A DNA stretch of 13,900 bases from an archaeon (GTDB lineage: Archaea > Nanobdellota > Nanobdellia > Woesearchaeales > ARS49). The stretch spans positions 1 through 13,900 of the forward strand of contig JACRAI010000036.1 in assembly GCA_016213425.1 (NCBI GenBank). The letters are read 5' to 3'. Under the pieces are notes generated by a model. The model did no database searches, was not told where the DNA came from, and worked only from the letters and a program-made list of their open reading frames with translations. Every line of letters starts with the position of its first letter. The first letter of the stretch is position 1. Of this stretch, positions 1-7,930 are shown in pieces. The translations under genes and the position numbers were made by a program.

Positions 1-2
1 GG

Positions 3-1472
3 GTTAGACATCAAATACCTTATGATTTGAGCACTGTAACAGCTAATGCTGCACAAAAAGCAAGCTGGGTTTTAGAAAATAAAAGAGGAGTTTGTGATGA
101 AATAACCGCCCTCTTCATGGCATTGCTTAGAGCAAACAATATTCCTGTAAAATTTATTTATGGAATAAGTTACACAAACTCTCCTCTAGTGAGCTCTCAA
201 TGGGGACCTCACGGGTGGGCAGAAGTTTATTTTCCAAATTATGGATGGATTCCCTTTGATCCTACATTTGATCAATATGGATGGGTAGATGCAGGCCACG
301 TAAAATTGCTGGAAAGTGAAGATCCTCAGATTAATGCACTGCAAGTTACATGGAGAGGTAAAGATTACAAGTTAAAACTAGGTGATCTAAAATATAACGC
401 ACACATAAGACAGAATAGCGAATCATACAATTCAAATGTTGAGTTCAAACCTGCAGTTCATTCAGATGAAGTAAGTCTTGACAGCATGAATTTAGTTGTT
501 GTTGAAGTAAAAAACAAAAATGATTATTATGTTGCCACTAATCTAAAAATAGGTGAAGTAAAAGAATTAGAAGTAATAGGCAGTAATGAAAATTTTTTAG
601 CTCTTGCACCGGGTGAAGAAAAACAAATATATTATACAGTAAAGTTAAAAGAAGGTCTTAAAGAACAATTCAATTACAAAATACCTGTAGTTATTTTTAA
701 TGAAAAAAATGAAACAAGTCAAACAAGCTTTACAGCAAGTAAAAGCAATACTAAAATAACTCAAAGCGATATTAATATTGCTAAATCAGTATTGGAAGAA
801 GAAAGAATAAAACCATTCTCTAGTATAATTAATTTAAACTGCACAGCACCTGCATTGCTTGAACAATATCAAAATGCAGAAGTAACTTGCAATATTATAA
901 GTGATGGAAGTTATTATTTTGAAAAAGCAGGAGTTTGTTTATTCCAAAGCTGTAAAGAAGTTTCCTTCTCAACAAACGCACAAGTCAAGTTTCCTTTAAC
1001 AATGAAGACTGGAAAGCAAGACTTAAGAATAACTTTCCGACATGACAAAGCAAGCAAAAGTCAAACAATCACTGTAGAAAGAAAAGACACCCCAGAACTA
1101 AAAATAGAAAACATAAATTATCCTTCAAAAATACAAGAAGGACAAGATTTTAAACTAAATTTTACAATAGCACAAAAATCTTTTTCACCCCCAAAAAATC
1201 TTAGCGTTAAAATCTTCCTGCCAAGAAAAACACAATTACTGAAAATTGAAAAATTCAATAAATTGCTCCCAATAGAAACATCAATAAGCAGCAGAGAATT
1301 ATACGGAGGCAAAAACAGAATATCACTAATACTAGAATACAATGATGTAGAAGAAAAAGAAGATTTAACTATAGAAAAACAAGGCGGCGGAGCATTCTGG
1401 GAAGTAATGTACGGAATAAGAGAATTCTTCAGTAGCATACTAGATGCGTTTAGTGTGTTGATATTTGATTAA
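3..1472 (+). CDS. Transglutaminase-like surface protein, 5' truncated
   Basis: The frame is open to the left edge (it reads VRHQIPYDLS before the TTG at 27), so the true start lies outside the window; TTG 27 is not a credible start because it falls inside the transglutaminase core. Numbering from nucleotide 3, the catalytic triad of the transglutaminase-like/papain-fold family is visible: Cys31 in GVCDE, His70 in HGWAEVYF and Asp86 in FDPTFD. After about residue 110 comes a long beta-rich region that looks like two or three Ig-like extracellular modules, one carrying four cysteines (LNC, VTC, GVC, QSC) that could form disulfides. The C-terminus is hydrophobic or amphipathic (GAFWEVMYGIREFFSSI onward) and may be a membrane anchor. 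Archaeal relatives may act as proteases or peptide cross-linkers; the activity here is not determinable. It lies close to a MoxR/VWA block, and bacterial MoxR loci often carry a transglutaminase-core protein (TgpA type), so a functional link is possible. Confidence 0.85.
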   Translation, partial: VRHQIPYDLSTVTANAAQKASWVLENKRGVCDEITALFMALLRANNIPVKFIYGISYTNSPLVSSQWGPHGWAEVYFPNYGWIPFDPTFDQYGWVDAGHVKLLESEDPQINALQVTWRGKDYKLKLGDLKYNAHIRQNSESYNSNVEFKPAVHSDEVSLDSMNLVVVEVKNKNDYYVATNLKIGEVKELEVIGSNENFLALAPGEEKQIYYTVKLKEGLKEQFNYKIPVVIFNEKNETSQTSFTASKSNTKITQSDINIAKSVLEEERIKPFSSIINLNCTAPALLEQYQNAEVTCNIISDGSYYFEKAGVCLFQSCKEVSFSTNAQVKFPLTMKTGKQDLRITFRHDKASKSQTITVERKDTPELKIENINYPSKIQEGQDFKLNFTIAQKSFSPPKNLSVKIFLPRKTQLLKIEKFNKLLPIETSISSRELYGGKNRISLILEYNDVEEKEDLTIEKQGGGAFWEVMYGIREFFSSILDAFSVLIFD

Positions 1473-1477
1473 GAAAG

Positions 1478-2155
1478 TTATACTTTCACTTGTTCTTTAT
1501 CTTCCTGTGTGATTTCTGGATTGTGTCTTTTCTTAAAGCTCTGCTCAACAAAACTGGCGTAAGTTATTTTTTGCTTAGGAATTATTATTTCTACAGATTC
1601 AAGTAATGGTAATTGTTTTATTTTTCTGTAATGAAGTTCGACTTCTTGAGGTGTTTTTTCAGAAGAATTATAATACATAAGCAATTTGTTCTCAAAAACA
1701 TAAAAAGTTCTAAGTTTTCTTTTTCCTTCAATCAAGTACACTCCGCAAGGAATTGGAGGGGCCATTGCATAATCAAGAGCACAAGTAAAGAACGGTGCTC
1801 CCTCATCTGGTGTGAATTTTCCTTCTTTATCATGGTTTCCAATTTCTTGTTTGTAAATACACGAACACAAATTAAGCATAAGCAGTTCTTCATCTTCGGC
1901 AACATCAACAAAATTATTGCTTTCATTTAAAGTTTTTTTGCTGATTACTCCAGAATAATTCAATGTGAACCCTATAGGAATCTCAACTCTCTTAAAACCT
2001 TGATCTAAAAGATCTACGCAAAAAACACCTATTGCTCTTCCATCACAAAATTCTATAGGAATAAACTGCAATGATGAGCTTTCCTTCTTGAATCCTTCTT
2101 CACTTTTGCTTACAAAAATATTCTTAACCAATTGATCTATATGAACTCTTGTCAT
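1478..2155 (-). CDS. Unrecognised soluble protein, 225 aa
   Basis: I do not recognise this family. The protein starts MTRVHIDQLVKNIF and ends EDKEQVKV. It has no signal peptide or membrane segment, is rich in predicted beta strands, and has six scattered cysteines (two FC, LC, SC, TC, PC) without a clear zinc-finger spacing. The stop lies 5 nt from the convergent transglutaminase stop. The ATG at 2155 is the first ATG/GTG/TTG in frame after the divergent gene begins. The frame stays open upstream to 2497, but that part is antisense to the conserved N-terminus of the BatA-like gene and is probably a shadow. No Shine-Dalgarno precedes the ATG. An AT-rich TATA-like stretch (CTTTTAATT, 2184 to 2176) sits about 25 nt upstream, compatible with leaderless transcription. 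Function unknown. Confidence 0.6.
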   Translation of the reverse strand: MTRVHIDQLVKNIFVSKSEEGFKKESSSLQFIPIEFCDGRAIGVFCVDLLDQGFKRVEIPIGFTLNYSGVISKKTLNESNNFVDVAEDEELLMLNLCSCIYKQEIGNHDKEGKFTPDEGAPFFTCALDYAMAPPIPCGVYLIEGKRKLRTFYVFENKLLMYYNSSEKTPQEVELHYRKIKQLPLLESVEIIIPKQKITYASFVEQSFKKRHNPEITQEDKEQVKV

Positions 2156-2218
2156 ACAGTAAAGAATGCAGATAGAATTAAAAGCTTTTTTTTTACTAAT
2201 ATTTCCAAACCAATAATC

Positions 2219-2228
2219 TTTATAAATA
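2219..2228 (+). promoter_or_regulatory. Putative archaeal TATA box for the VWA/MoxR block
   Basis: TTTATAAATA is centred about 26 nt before the ATG at 2250. Archaeal TATA boxes usually centre 25-27 nt before the transcription start, so transcription would begin at or next to the start codon, giving a leaderless mRNA. No Shine-Dalgarno is seen. The TTTATAAA core is palindromic, so it could also serve the divergent gene with a leader of about 42 nt. In DNA this AT-rich, chance matches are common. Confidence 0.45.
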
Positions 2229-2249
2229 AGTATAGCATTTTGTATACTA

Positions 2250-4088
2250 ATGGTGTCTTTAGGACCATTTAATTTGCAAACCTTGTGGGGATTATACGCT
2301 TTACTTAGTTTAGTTCCTCTGATTCTATTATATTTGATCAAACCTAAACCTAAACTTTTAGAGGTACCTTCATTGATGTTTTTCTTGAAATCAATGGGTG
2401 CAAACAAAATAACTTCTTTTTTTAAGCAATTCACTAAAGACTGGCTTTTTTTAATACAAATTTTAGCTTTACTGTTAATAACACTAATTCTTCTCACTCC
2501 TTTTATAGAGTATTTTCACGATATAAGCGCAGCTCACACAGTTCTAGTTTTAGATGTTAGTGCAAGCATGCAAACAAAAGAAGGAAGTACAACAAGATTT
2601 GATAAAATGATACAGAAAGCTAAAGAAGTTTTAGGTTCAAGAAATACAGTTGTGCTTGCTAAATATTATAATAAAGCAGATTTCAAAGATCAAAGCAAAA
2701 GTGAAACAATTGATTACTTAAACACGTTAAGACCTGTAGATACATCAACAAGATTAGGTGATGCAATTATTGCAGCAGGAAGTATTCTTGAGCAAACAAG
2801 CAAAAATAAAGAAGGAAGAATAATTGTAATAAGCGATTTCATAAATACAGAAGGCCAAGATCCTTTAACTGCAAAATCAATTCTAGAATCAAAAGGATTA
2901 ATAGTTGACTTCATAAACGTAGCAAGCACAGATAAGAAAGATAATGTAGGATTCGTAAAATTAATCGTTGATGACCAATCGAGTGTGGCTTATATTAAGA
3001 ACTTTAATGATTACCAAAAAACAGTGCAGTTAAAAGTTGGTGATGTAAATAAAGAACTGGTTTTAGGACCTGAACAAGCTGAACCATTTTCATTTCAAAC
3101 AGTTGGAGGAGTTACTAAGCTTGAAATCACACCTAAAGATGATCTTGATGTAGATAATGTTGCTTATTTGAGCGCACCTCAAGAATTGAAAGCAAAAGCA
3201 TTAATAATAACAAATAATGAGTCGATTTTTTTAACTAATGGATTGAAATCAACCAAGCTTCTTGATGTTGAAGTAACAAATCCTCCGATAATTCCCTCGG
3301 GAGACTATGATCTTTATGTTTTATACAACATTAATCCTAATGAAATATTGACAGGTACTTTTGAAGATCTTAAGACAAAGGTTGAGAACGGGGCTAATCT
3401 TATTGTTCACGTTCAAGAAGATATGGATAAAGTTGATTTTAAAGGTTTGATAAACCTTCCTTTAATTGAAAAAGTTAGAAGTGGTGAAGATTTAATTGTA
3501 CAACAAATTAACAAGTTTACTAAAAATGTTGATTTTGGTAAAGTAGAATATTTCTGGATGATGGGTGGAGGATCAACTCTTTCACCTTTTGTTACCGCAT
3601 TAAACACAACTATTATTGGTATGGAATCAAAAGGCAAAGGCAAAATTTTATATTATGGAATTCTAGAAAAATCTAGTGATTTCAAATTTTCTCCAAGTTA
3701 TCCTATCTTTTGGACTGAAGTTGTAAAATTCTTGTTAGAAAAACAAGACATTTCACAATTAAATCATCCAACAAAAGATTTCTTGACTTTCTTGAAACCT
3801 CAAGAAGTAAAGAATCCTTCAGGAAAAAAAATAATAACGCAAACATTAGTGCTTGAAGAAGCAGGATTATATCAGCTTCCAGAACAATATGTTGCAGCTA
3901 ACTTGCTTGATGAAAGAGAAAGTTCATTAACGGCAACAAAAAGTTTTGCAGAAAAAAACAGCGAAGAATACTCCGTTAAAGCAGTTAAAGAAAAGCAAGA
4001 ATTTGACTTGAGTCCATTAATAATATTTTTATTAATGTTAACCCTGGCGGGCGAAACATTTTACATAAAAACAAGAGGTATGTTATAA
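2250..4088 (+). CDS. BatA-like membrane protein with VWA domain
   Basis: This 612-aa protein has the N-terminal BatA layout: TM about 13-30 followed by a basic loop (KPKPKLLEVPSL), then TM about 64-83. A VWA domain occupies about 95-230. Its metal-ion-dependent adhesion site is intact: D102, S104 and S106 in LDVSASM, T167 in TSTRLGDA, and D196 in VISDF. A beta-rich region of about 350 residues and a single C-terminal TM (about 589-605) followed by basic residues complete it. The positive-inside rule places the VWA domain outside the cell. BatA-type proteins accompany MoxR ATPases and are thought to take part in metal-dependent assembly or stress-related complexes; the precise role is unknown. 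ATG 2250 was chosen because it opens the typical BatA N-terminus and sits correctly behind a TATA-like box; GTG 2253 is an alternative. The stop is 1 nt before the next gene. Confidence 0.88.
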   Translation: MVSLGPFNLQTLWGLYALLSLVPLILLYLIKPKPKLLEVPSLMFFLKSMGANKITSFFKQFTKDWLFLIQILALLLITLILLTPFIEYFHDISAAHTVLVLDVSASMQTKEGSTTRFDKMIQKAKEVLGSRNTVVLAKYYNKADFKDQSKSETIDYLNTLRPVDTSTRLGDAIIAAGSILEQTSKNKEGRIIVISDFINTEGQDPLTAKSILESKGLIVDFINVASTDKKDNVGFVKLIVDDQSSVAYIKNFNDYQKTVQLKVGDVNKELVLGPEQAEPFSFQTVGGVTKLEITPKDDLDVDNVAYLSAPQELKAKALIITNNESIFLTNGLKSTKLLDVEVTNPPIIPSGDYDLYVLYNINPNEILTGTFEDLKTKVENGANLIVHVQEDMDKVDFKGLINLPLIEKVRSGEDLIVQQINKFTKNVDFGKVEYFWMMGGGSTLSPFVTALNTTIIGMESKGKGKILYYGILEKSSDFKFSPSYPIFWTEVVKFLLEKQDISQLNHPTKDFLTFLKPQEVKNPSGKKIITQTLVLEEAGLYQLPEQYVAANLLDERESSLTATKSFAEKNSEEYSVKAVKEKQEFDLSPLIIFLLMLTLAGETFYIKTRGML

Positions 4089-4089
4089 A

Positions 4090-6519
4090 ATGGTCTTAGA
4101 ATTTATTGAAAAACTAATTCAATTCATGGATGTAAGCTTAAACATGAGATACGCATGGATTTTATTATTAATAATTCCAATATTCTTCATATTTTGGTAT
4201 CTAGTTAGAAGCGAATTCATAAAAATACAAGAAGAAGAACCCGTAAAACAAAACAGACTTTTACTTCAAAAAATAGTTATAATAAGCAGAACATTAATAT
4301 TTTTCTTTTTACTGCTTGCTTTGGCGGCATATTACGTTGAAAACGAAAAAGAGATACAAGGAGATGTATTCTTAAAAATTTTAGTAGACAACTCGAGCAG
4401 TATGTCTTTACTTGACTCATTTCCTCAAGCAAGCATAGACGTTTTGAAAGAAAAGACAGACGTTCAAGTTATAACAATAGGTGAAAAAGAAGAAAGTGCT
4501 CTAGGAGATGATATTTTAAATCACTTAAGCAAAAATGACAACATCTTATTAGTTAGTGATGGGCAGGCCACTAAAGGAACTGCATTAGGTGATGTAATAC
4601 TTTACGCTGCAAATTTGAACAGCACAATGAGTGTATTAAAACTTCCAGCAGTTAAAGATGACGTTAGTGTTTTCATTCAAGGACCAGAAAAAACAACAGA
4701 AGATGTTGATAATGTTTTCACAATAGTTCTAAATAGAGTTGGAAAAATAAAAAATGTACCGCTAAAAGTAACAATTGACGGCGCAGTTGTTTATGAACAA
4801 GAAACAGCTCAAGATAGAGTTGAGATTAACAAGAAATTTATCAAAGGATTCCACAGAGTAACTGCAGAAATAAACCTCAACGACGAATTTAAACAAAACA
4901 ATGCATTTTATAAAACAGTTCAAGTAGTGCCTCAGCCGCAAATACTTTTTATTTCAAAAAAAGAAAATTCTCCGCTAAAAAAATTATTTGAACAAGTTGT
5001 AAAAGTAAAAGAAATAACTTATGTGCCAGATAAAACTCAATTAAAAGGTTTGCTAAAAGATGCATACGCAGTAATAGTTAATGACATTCATTCAAAAGAT
5101 TTGAATCCACAAGTAGACACATTCCTAGAATACTTAAGAGATGGAAACGGAATGCTAGTATTTGGAGGATACAACAGTTACGGAGACGGGTTATACAGAG
5201 CATCACCTTTTGAAGCACTAATAATGCCTGTGCAAGTAGGCAAAGCAGGAAGAAAAGAAAGTGATATGAATGTAGTAATAGTTATAGACATTTCAGGAAG
5301 CACAGGAGGAAAGTTTCAGTCAGGAACTAAAGCAGTAGATGTGGAAAAAGCTTTAGCTTTGAATGTTTTAAAAAATATACGTCCAAACATTAAGCTTGCA
5401 GTTATAGCATTTAACTTTCAAGCATACATGGTTTCAGAAATGTCAGTTCTTCTATCAAAAACAGAAATAGAAGATAAAATAGCTAGACTAAATGACTTTG
5501 GAAGTACAGCAATAAGCCAAGGAATACTAAAAGCAGTTCAATTACTAGAGTCCAGTCCTGGAAGCAAACACATAATATTAATCAGCGATGGAAGAGATAC
5601 TTATGAAAATATTGCCGTAGCATATGAAGCAGCTAAAAAAGCAGCAAACATAGGCGCAAAAATGTATACTGTAGGTGTAGGAGACAAAACAGATGATCTT
5701 GCAATGATGAGGCTTGCAGAAATAACTAACGGAGTATACTTTAAAGCTGACGAAGTATCAAAACTAAAAATATTATTCGGAGAACTTGAAGAAGACAAAA
5801 CAAAAACACCAAAATTAACTATACTAAACAGTAATCATTTCATAACTCAAGATTTAGGAGAGATAAGCGCATCAATTCACGGATTTAATGACATGGTCCC
5901 TAAAACAACAGCAAGAATGCTTGTAACAACCAACAAAGGAGATCCATTACTTGCAGTATGGAGAGTGGGCTTAGGAAGAGTAGGAGCATTCGCATTTGAT
6001 GATGGAAGCGTTTGGAGCGGAGAATTAATGAGCAAACAAAATTCCAAATTGTTAATAAGATCGCTAAATTGGGCTGTTGGAGAGCCAGATAGAAAAGTAG
6101 AAGAAGGAATGGACATTAAAGATAAAAGAATAGGCAAGACAACACTCTTAACGATTAAATCAAAACAACAACCTGTAAGTCCAGACCATACTTTTTACAA
6201 AACAGATGAAGAAACATACCAAACAAGTGTAGTTCCTGAATCTTTAGGTTTCCAAGAAGTACTGACAGCTTCATTTGCAAGCAATTATCCTCTAGAATAC
6301 CAAACCATGGGAATTAATCCAGAACTCAAAAATTTAGCAGGATCAACTGGAGGATTAATGTTCGAACCAAATGATTTGAAAGGAATCTTTGACTTTGTCA
6401 AAACCAAATCTAAAAGAACTGTTGTAGTAAAAGAAGTGCTAAGATGGCCGTTTATTTTAATCGCAATGATATTATTTTTAATAGAAATATTTATAAGGCG
6501 ATATTTACGAAGTGAATAG
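4090..6519 (+). CDS. Membrane protein with two VWA domains and a GATase-like domain
   Basis: Two N-terminal TMs (about 22-40 and 62-82) with the basic loop between them predict that the bulk is extracellular; a C-terminal TM (about 786-803) ends in IRRYLRSE, inside. Right after TM2 is a compact VWA-like domain (about 92-185) with D100, S102 and S104 in DNSSSM and D157 in VSDG. A linking beta region is followed by a glutamine-amidotransferase-like domain (about 283-385, with the FGGYNSYGDGLY signature). A second, full VWA domain covers about 392-570: D400, S402 and S404 in IDISGST, T473 in FGSTAIS, D500 in SDGRD. The segment 618-645 (LLAVWRVGLGRVGAF...W) is typical of GATase-like VWA membrane proteins. 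No catalytic Cys/His dyad was noted in the GATase-like part, so it is probably a fold relic. The ATG lies 1 nt after the BatA-like stop, with a weak AGAGGT at 4074-4079, suggesting translational coupling. Confidence 0.88.
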   Translation: MVLEFIEKLIQFMDVSLNMRYAWILLLIIPIFFIFWYLVRSEFIKIQEEEPVKQNRLLLQKIVIISRTLIFFFLLLALAAYYVENEKEIQGDVFLKILVDNSSSMSLLDSFPQASIDVLKEKTDVQVITIGEKEESALGDDILNHLSKNDNILLVSDGQATKGTALGDVILYAANLNSTMSVLKLPAVKDDVSVFIQGPEKTTEDVDNVFTIVLNRVGKIKNVPLKVTIDGAVVYEQETAQDRVEINKKFIKGFHRVTAEINLNDEFKQNNAFYKTVQVVPQPQILFISKKENSPLKKLFEQVVKVKEITYVPDKTQLKGLLKDAYAVIVNDIHSKDLNPQVDTFLEYLRDGNGMLVFGGYNSYGDGLYRASPFEALIMPVQVGKAGRKESDMNVVIVIDISGSTGGKFQSGTKAVDVEKALALNVLKNIRPNIKLAVIAFNFQAYMVSEMSVLLSKTEIEDKIARLNDFGSTAISQGILKAVQLLESSPGSKHIILISDGRDTYENIAVAYEAAKKAANIGAKMYTVGVGDKTDDLAMMRLAEITNGVYFKADEVSKLKILFGELEEDKTKTPKLTILNSNHFITQDLGEISASIHGFNDMVPKTTARMLVTTNKGDPLLAVWRVGLGRVGAFAFDDGSVWSGELMSKQNSKLLIRSLNWAVGEPDRKVEEGMDIKDKRIGKTTLLTIKSKQQPVSPDHTFYKTDEETYQTSVVPESLGFQEVLTASFASNYPLEYQTMGINPELKNLAGSTGGLMFEPNDLKGIFDFVKTKSKRTVVVKEVLRWPFILIAMILFLIEIFIRRYLRSE

Positions 6520-6520
6520 T

Positions 6521-7036
6521 ATGACATTTATAACAAAAAACGCAAACTTGTTCCTTTTGTTCTTAATAATTTTATCTTCATTAGGCCTTGTAGCTGCGAC
6601 AGTATACTTTAATTATACTTTCAGTAAAGTTAATTCAGAATATTCTGGTTTAGAACAAGACTTGTCAAGTATGAAGAAAGAATATGAACAAAAGCAAGCA
6701 TTGCTTAAAAAAATAGAAGGAGAATTATCAACTAAATCAGAAAGAGAGGAAGAATTCACTCAAAAATATCAAGAAGTTAAAACGGAAAAAGATAAAACAG
6801 TAAAAGATAGAGATACCTTCAAGTTAAAAAGTGAAGATTTGGAAATACTAAATACTAATTTGAAGACAAAAAATCAACAATTAGAGTTTTCTAACGCCAA
6901 TCTTGAAGCTCAAAATACTGAATTGAACTCGAAAGTTAATGAGTTAAGATCGCAAATAAGCTCTTATACATCACAAGTTAGCTCGTTGAGCTCGCAGTTA
7001 AGTTCGTGCAAAAGTCAATTAGCTGCATGTTCGTGA
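6521..7036 (+). CDS. Single-TM coiled-coil protein, 171 aa
   Basis: The protein has one N-terminal membrane segment (about 9-29) followed by an almost uninterrupted coiled coil (about 35-165) rich in Lys, Glu, Gln, Asn and Ser, ending with Ser/Leu heptads (SSLSSQLSSC). The last nine residues, CKSQLAACS, contain the only two cysteines. With a short N-terminus inside, the coil would project outside the membrane, where the paired cysteines could form inter-chain disulfides or bind a partner; this is inference. I chose ATG 6521 (1 nt after the upstream TAG) rather than GTG 6512, because it repeats the stop-plus-one-nt spacing seen between the two previous genes. Its tail is followed 8 nt later by the next gene's preferred ATG. 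No family is recognised; coiled coils give poor homology signals. Its place in the VWA block suggests a structural or spacer role in the same complex. Confidence 0.75.
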   Translation: MTFITKNANLFLLFLIILSSLGLVAATVYFNYTFSKVNSEYSGLEQDLSSMKKEYEQKQALLKKIEGELSTKSEREEEFTQKYQEVKTEKDKTVKDRDTFKLKSEDLEILNTNLKTKNQQLEFSNANLEAQNTELNSKVNELRSQISSYTSQVSSLSSQLSSCKSQLAACS

Positions 7037-7044
7037 TAAATAAA

Positions 7045-7848
7045 ATGGAACAAAAAAAGAGATCGATAAAAACAATAGAAAAAGCATTAATAGAATTAAA
7101 AACAAACGTTATAATGATGGCTGCTAGCAACAGCTTAATAGATAGCTTAGTTGTTTTCCTCATATTTTTCTTATGTTCTCTGTTAATGAAAATACCCTAT
7201 TATTATTCTTTTATTCCATTCATTTTATACTTATTTATTCACTCCTGGTATGTATTCAAAGAAGCACGTTATGAATATATTGAGAAAAGAGTTCCATTTT
7301 TAAAAGAACAGTTGAGAACAGTTGCAGACAATCTAGACAGAGATGACCCTGTTGTACAAGAATTAAACGAAGATGTTCTTAAAAAAATGGGAATGATAAA
7401 CAATGCAGTATTCCTAAAATTTGGTCAAATAACTGGAAGAATCACTTTGCTAGTTATCTTGTCATTTTTGATAATCTTTATCGCTGCTGCAAATATCTCT
7501 TTGTTTAATGTTCCTGACTTGCTAAAAGATTTAAAAGATAAAATAGACCAATTACCAGAATATAATGTGCAAGAACAAATACTATACTTAAATGAATCTG
7601 AAGAAAATAAGGATCTTTTTGGCAACAAATCCATTGCAGAATTAGGATATCAAGAATTACAAATAACTTTAAGTCCAACACAAACAGAAATTGATATAAA
7701 TAAAATAAAGGATCCTGAAGAAAATACGTTTGAAAGTAATTATAAACCTAAAGAAATAAAAGCAACATCAGACGTGAGCTATCAAGAAAACATACCTGAA
7801 GATTACCACTTAATTGTTAAAGATTACTTTAACAGAATAAGCAAATAA
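7045..7848 (+). CDS. Three-TM protein of the MoxR/VWA block, unknown function
   Basis: From ATG 7045 the protein is 267 aa. A basic N-terminus (MEQKKRSIKT) precedes TM1 (about 33-49) and TM2 (about 54-70). A charged cytoplasmic loop (about 71-128) contains FLKEQLRTVADNLDRDDPVV, and TM3 (about 131-150) is followed by an acidic tail of about 115 residues, predicted outside. The loop pattern (LRT, DN, VV, then EDVLKK) and the tail ending (IPEDYHLIVKDYF) remind me of uncharacterised membrane proteins encoded next to MoxR in other prokaryotes; this is from memory and not checked. ATG 7045 is preferred over GTG 7006 and ATG 7027, which overlap the upstream coiled-coil gene, because the mature-looking N-terminus begins there and the 8-nt gap matches the tight packing of the block. 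A repeat element starts directly after its stop codon. Confidence 0.75.
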   Translation: MEQKKRSIKTIEKALIELKTNVIMMAASNSLIDSLVVFLIFFLCSLLMKIPYYYSFIPFILYLFIHSWYVFKEARYEYIEKRVPFLKEQLRTVADNLDRDDPVVQELNEDVLKKMGMINNAVFLKFGQITGRITLLVILSFLIIFIAAANISLFNVPDLLKDLKDKIDQLPEYNVQEQILYLNESEENKDLFGNKSIAELGYQELQITLSPTQTEIDINKIKDPEENTFESNYKPKEIKATSDVSYQENIPEDYHLIVKDYFNRISK

Positions 7849-7910
7849 AGTTTGCAGTTCAAAGTTTGCAGTTTGAAGTAACTGCAAGCTTCAAACTTCA
7901 AACTACAAAC
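7849..7910. repeat. Palindromic heptamer-repeat element, copy 1
   Basis: Directly after the TAA at 7846-7848 come four near-identical heptamers: AGTTTGC, AGTTCAA, AGTTTGC and AGTTTGA (7849-7876), then AGTAA. The other arm, 7889-7910, carries the inverse units (CTTCAAA, CTTCAAA, CTACAAAC). The 22-nt arms 7850-7871 and 7889-7910 match at 18 of 22 positions as inverted repeats. An alternative inner hairpin is perfect for 8 bp (TTGCAGTT 7866-7873 with AACTGCAA 7880-7887, loop TGAAGT). It separates the membrane-protein genes from moxR. It could be an RNA structure for processing or attenuation, or a miniature dispersed element; a second copy lies at 9744-9838. Confidence 0.85.
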
Positions 7911-7915
7911 GAAAA

Positions 7916-7922
7916 GGGGAGG
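7916..7922 (+). promoter_or_regulatory. Strong Shine-Dalgarno before moxR
   Basis: GGGGAGG lies 8 nt before ATG 7931 (11 nt before the second ATG, 7934), which favours the first ATG. It is the strongest ribosome binding site in the window. The neighbouring genes of the block sit 1-8 nt behind the previous stop or carry TATA-like boxes fitting leaderless starts. Here the 82-nt gap prevents simple translational coupling, which may explain the need for a good site. Confidence 0.75.
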
Positions 7923-7930
7923 CGAAAAAT

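Noticed and set aside
1118..1438. Minus-strand ORF inside the transglutaminase gene
   Set aside because: Antisense shadow of a well-supported gene, with low-complexity Ser/Leu/Phe composition and no motif.
1613..1930. Plus-strand ORF opposite the unknown minus gene
   Set aside because: Composition is Phe/Lys/Ser-rich shadow sequence; the minus frame is longer, of more balanced composition, and ends next to the convergent stop.
6512..6520. GTG 6512 as the start of the coiled-coil protein
   Set aside because: It would overlap the upstream stop; ATG 6521 gives the same spacing as the preceding gene junction and a normal TM N-terminus.
7849..7910. Heptamer repeats as the start of a CRISPR array
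   Set aside because: Units are 7 nt and directly adjacent, with inverted copies and no unique 30-40 nt spacers; no cas genes nearby.
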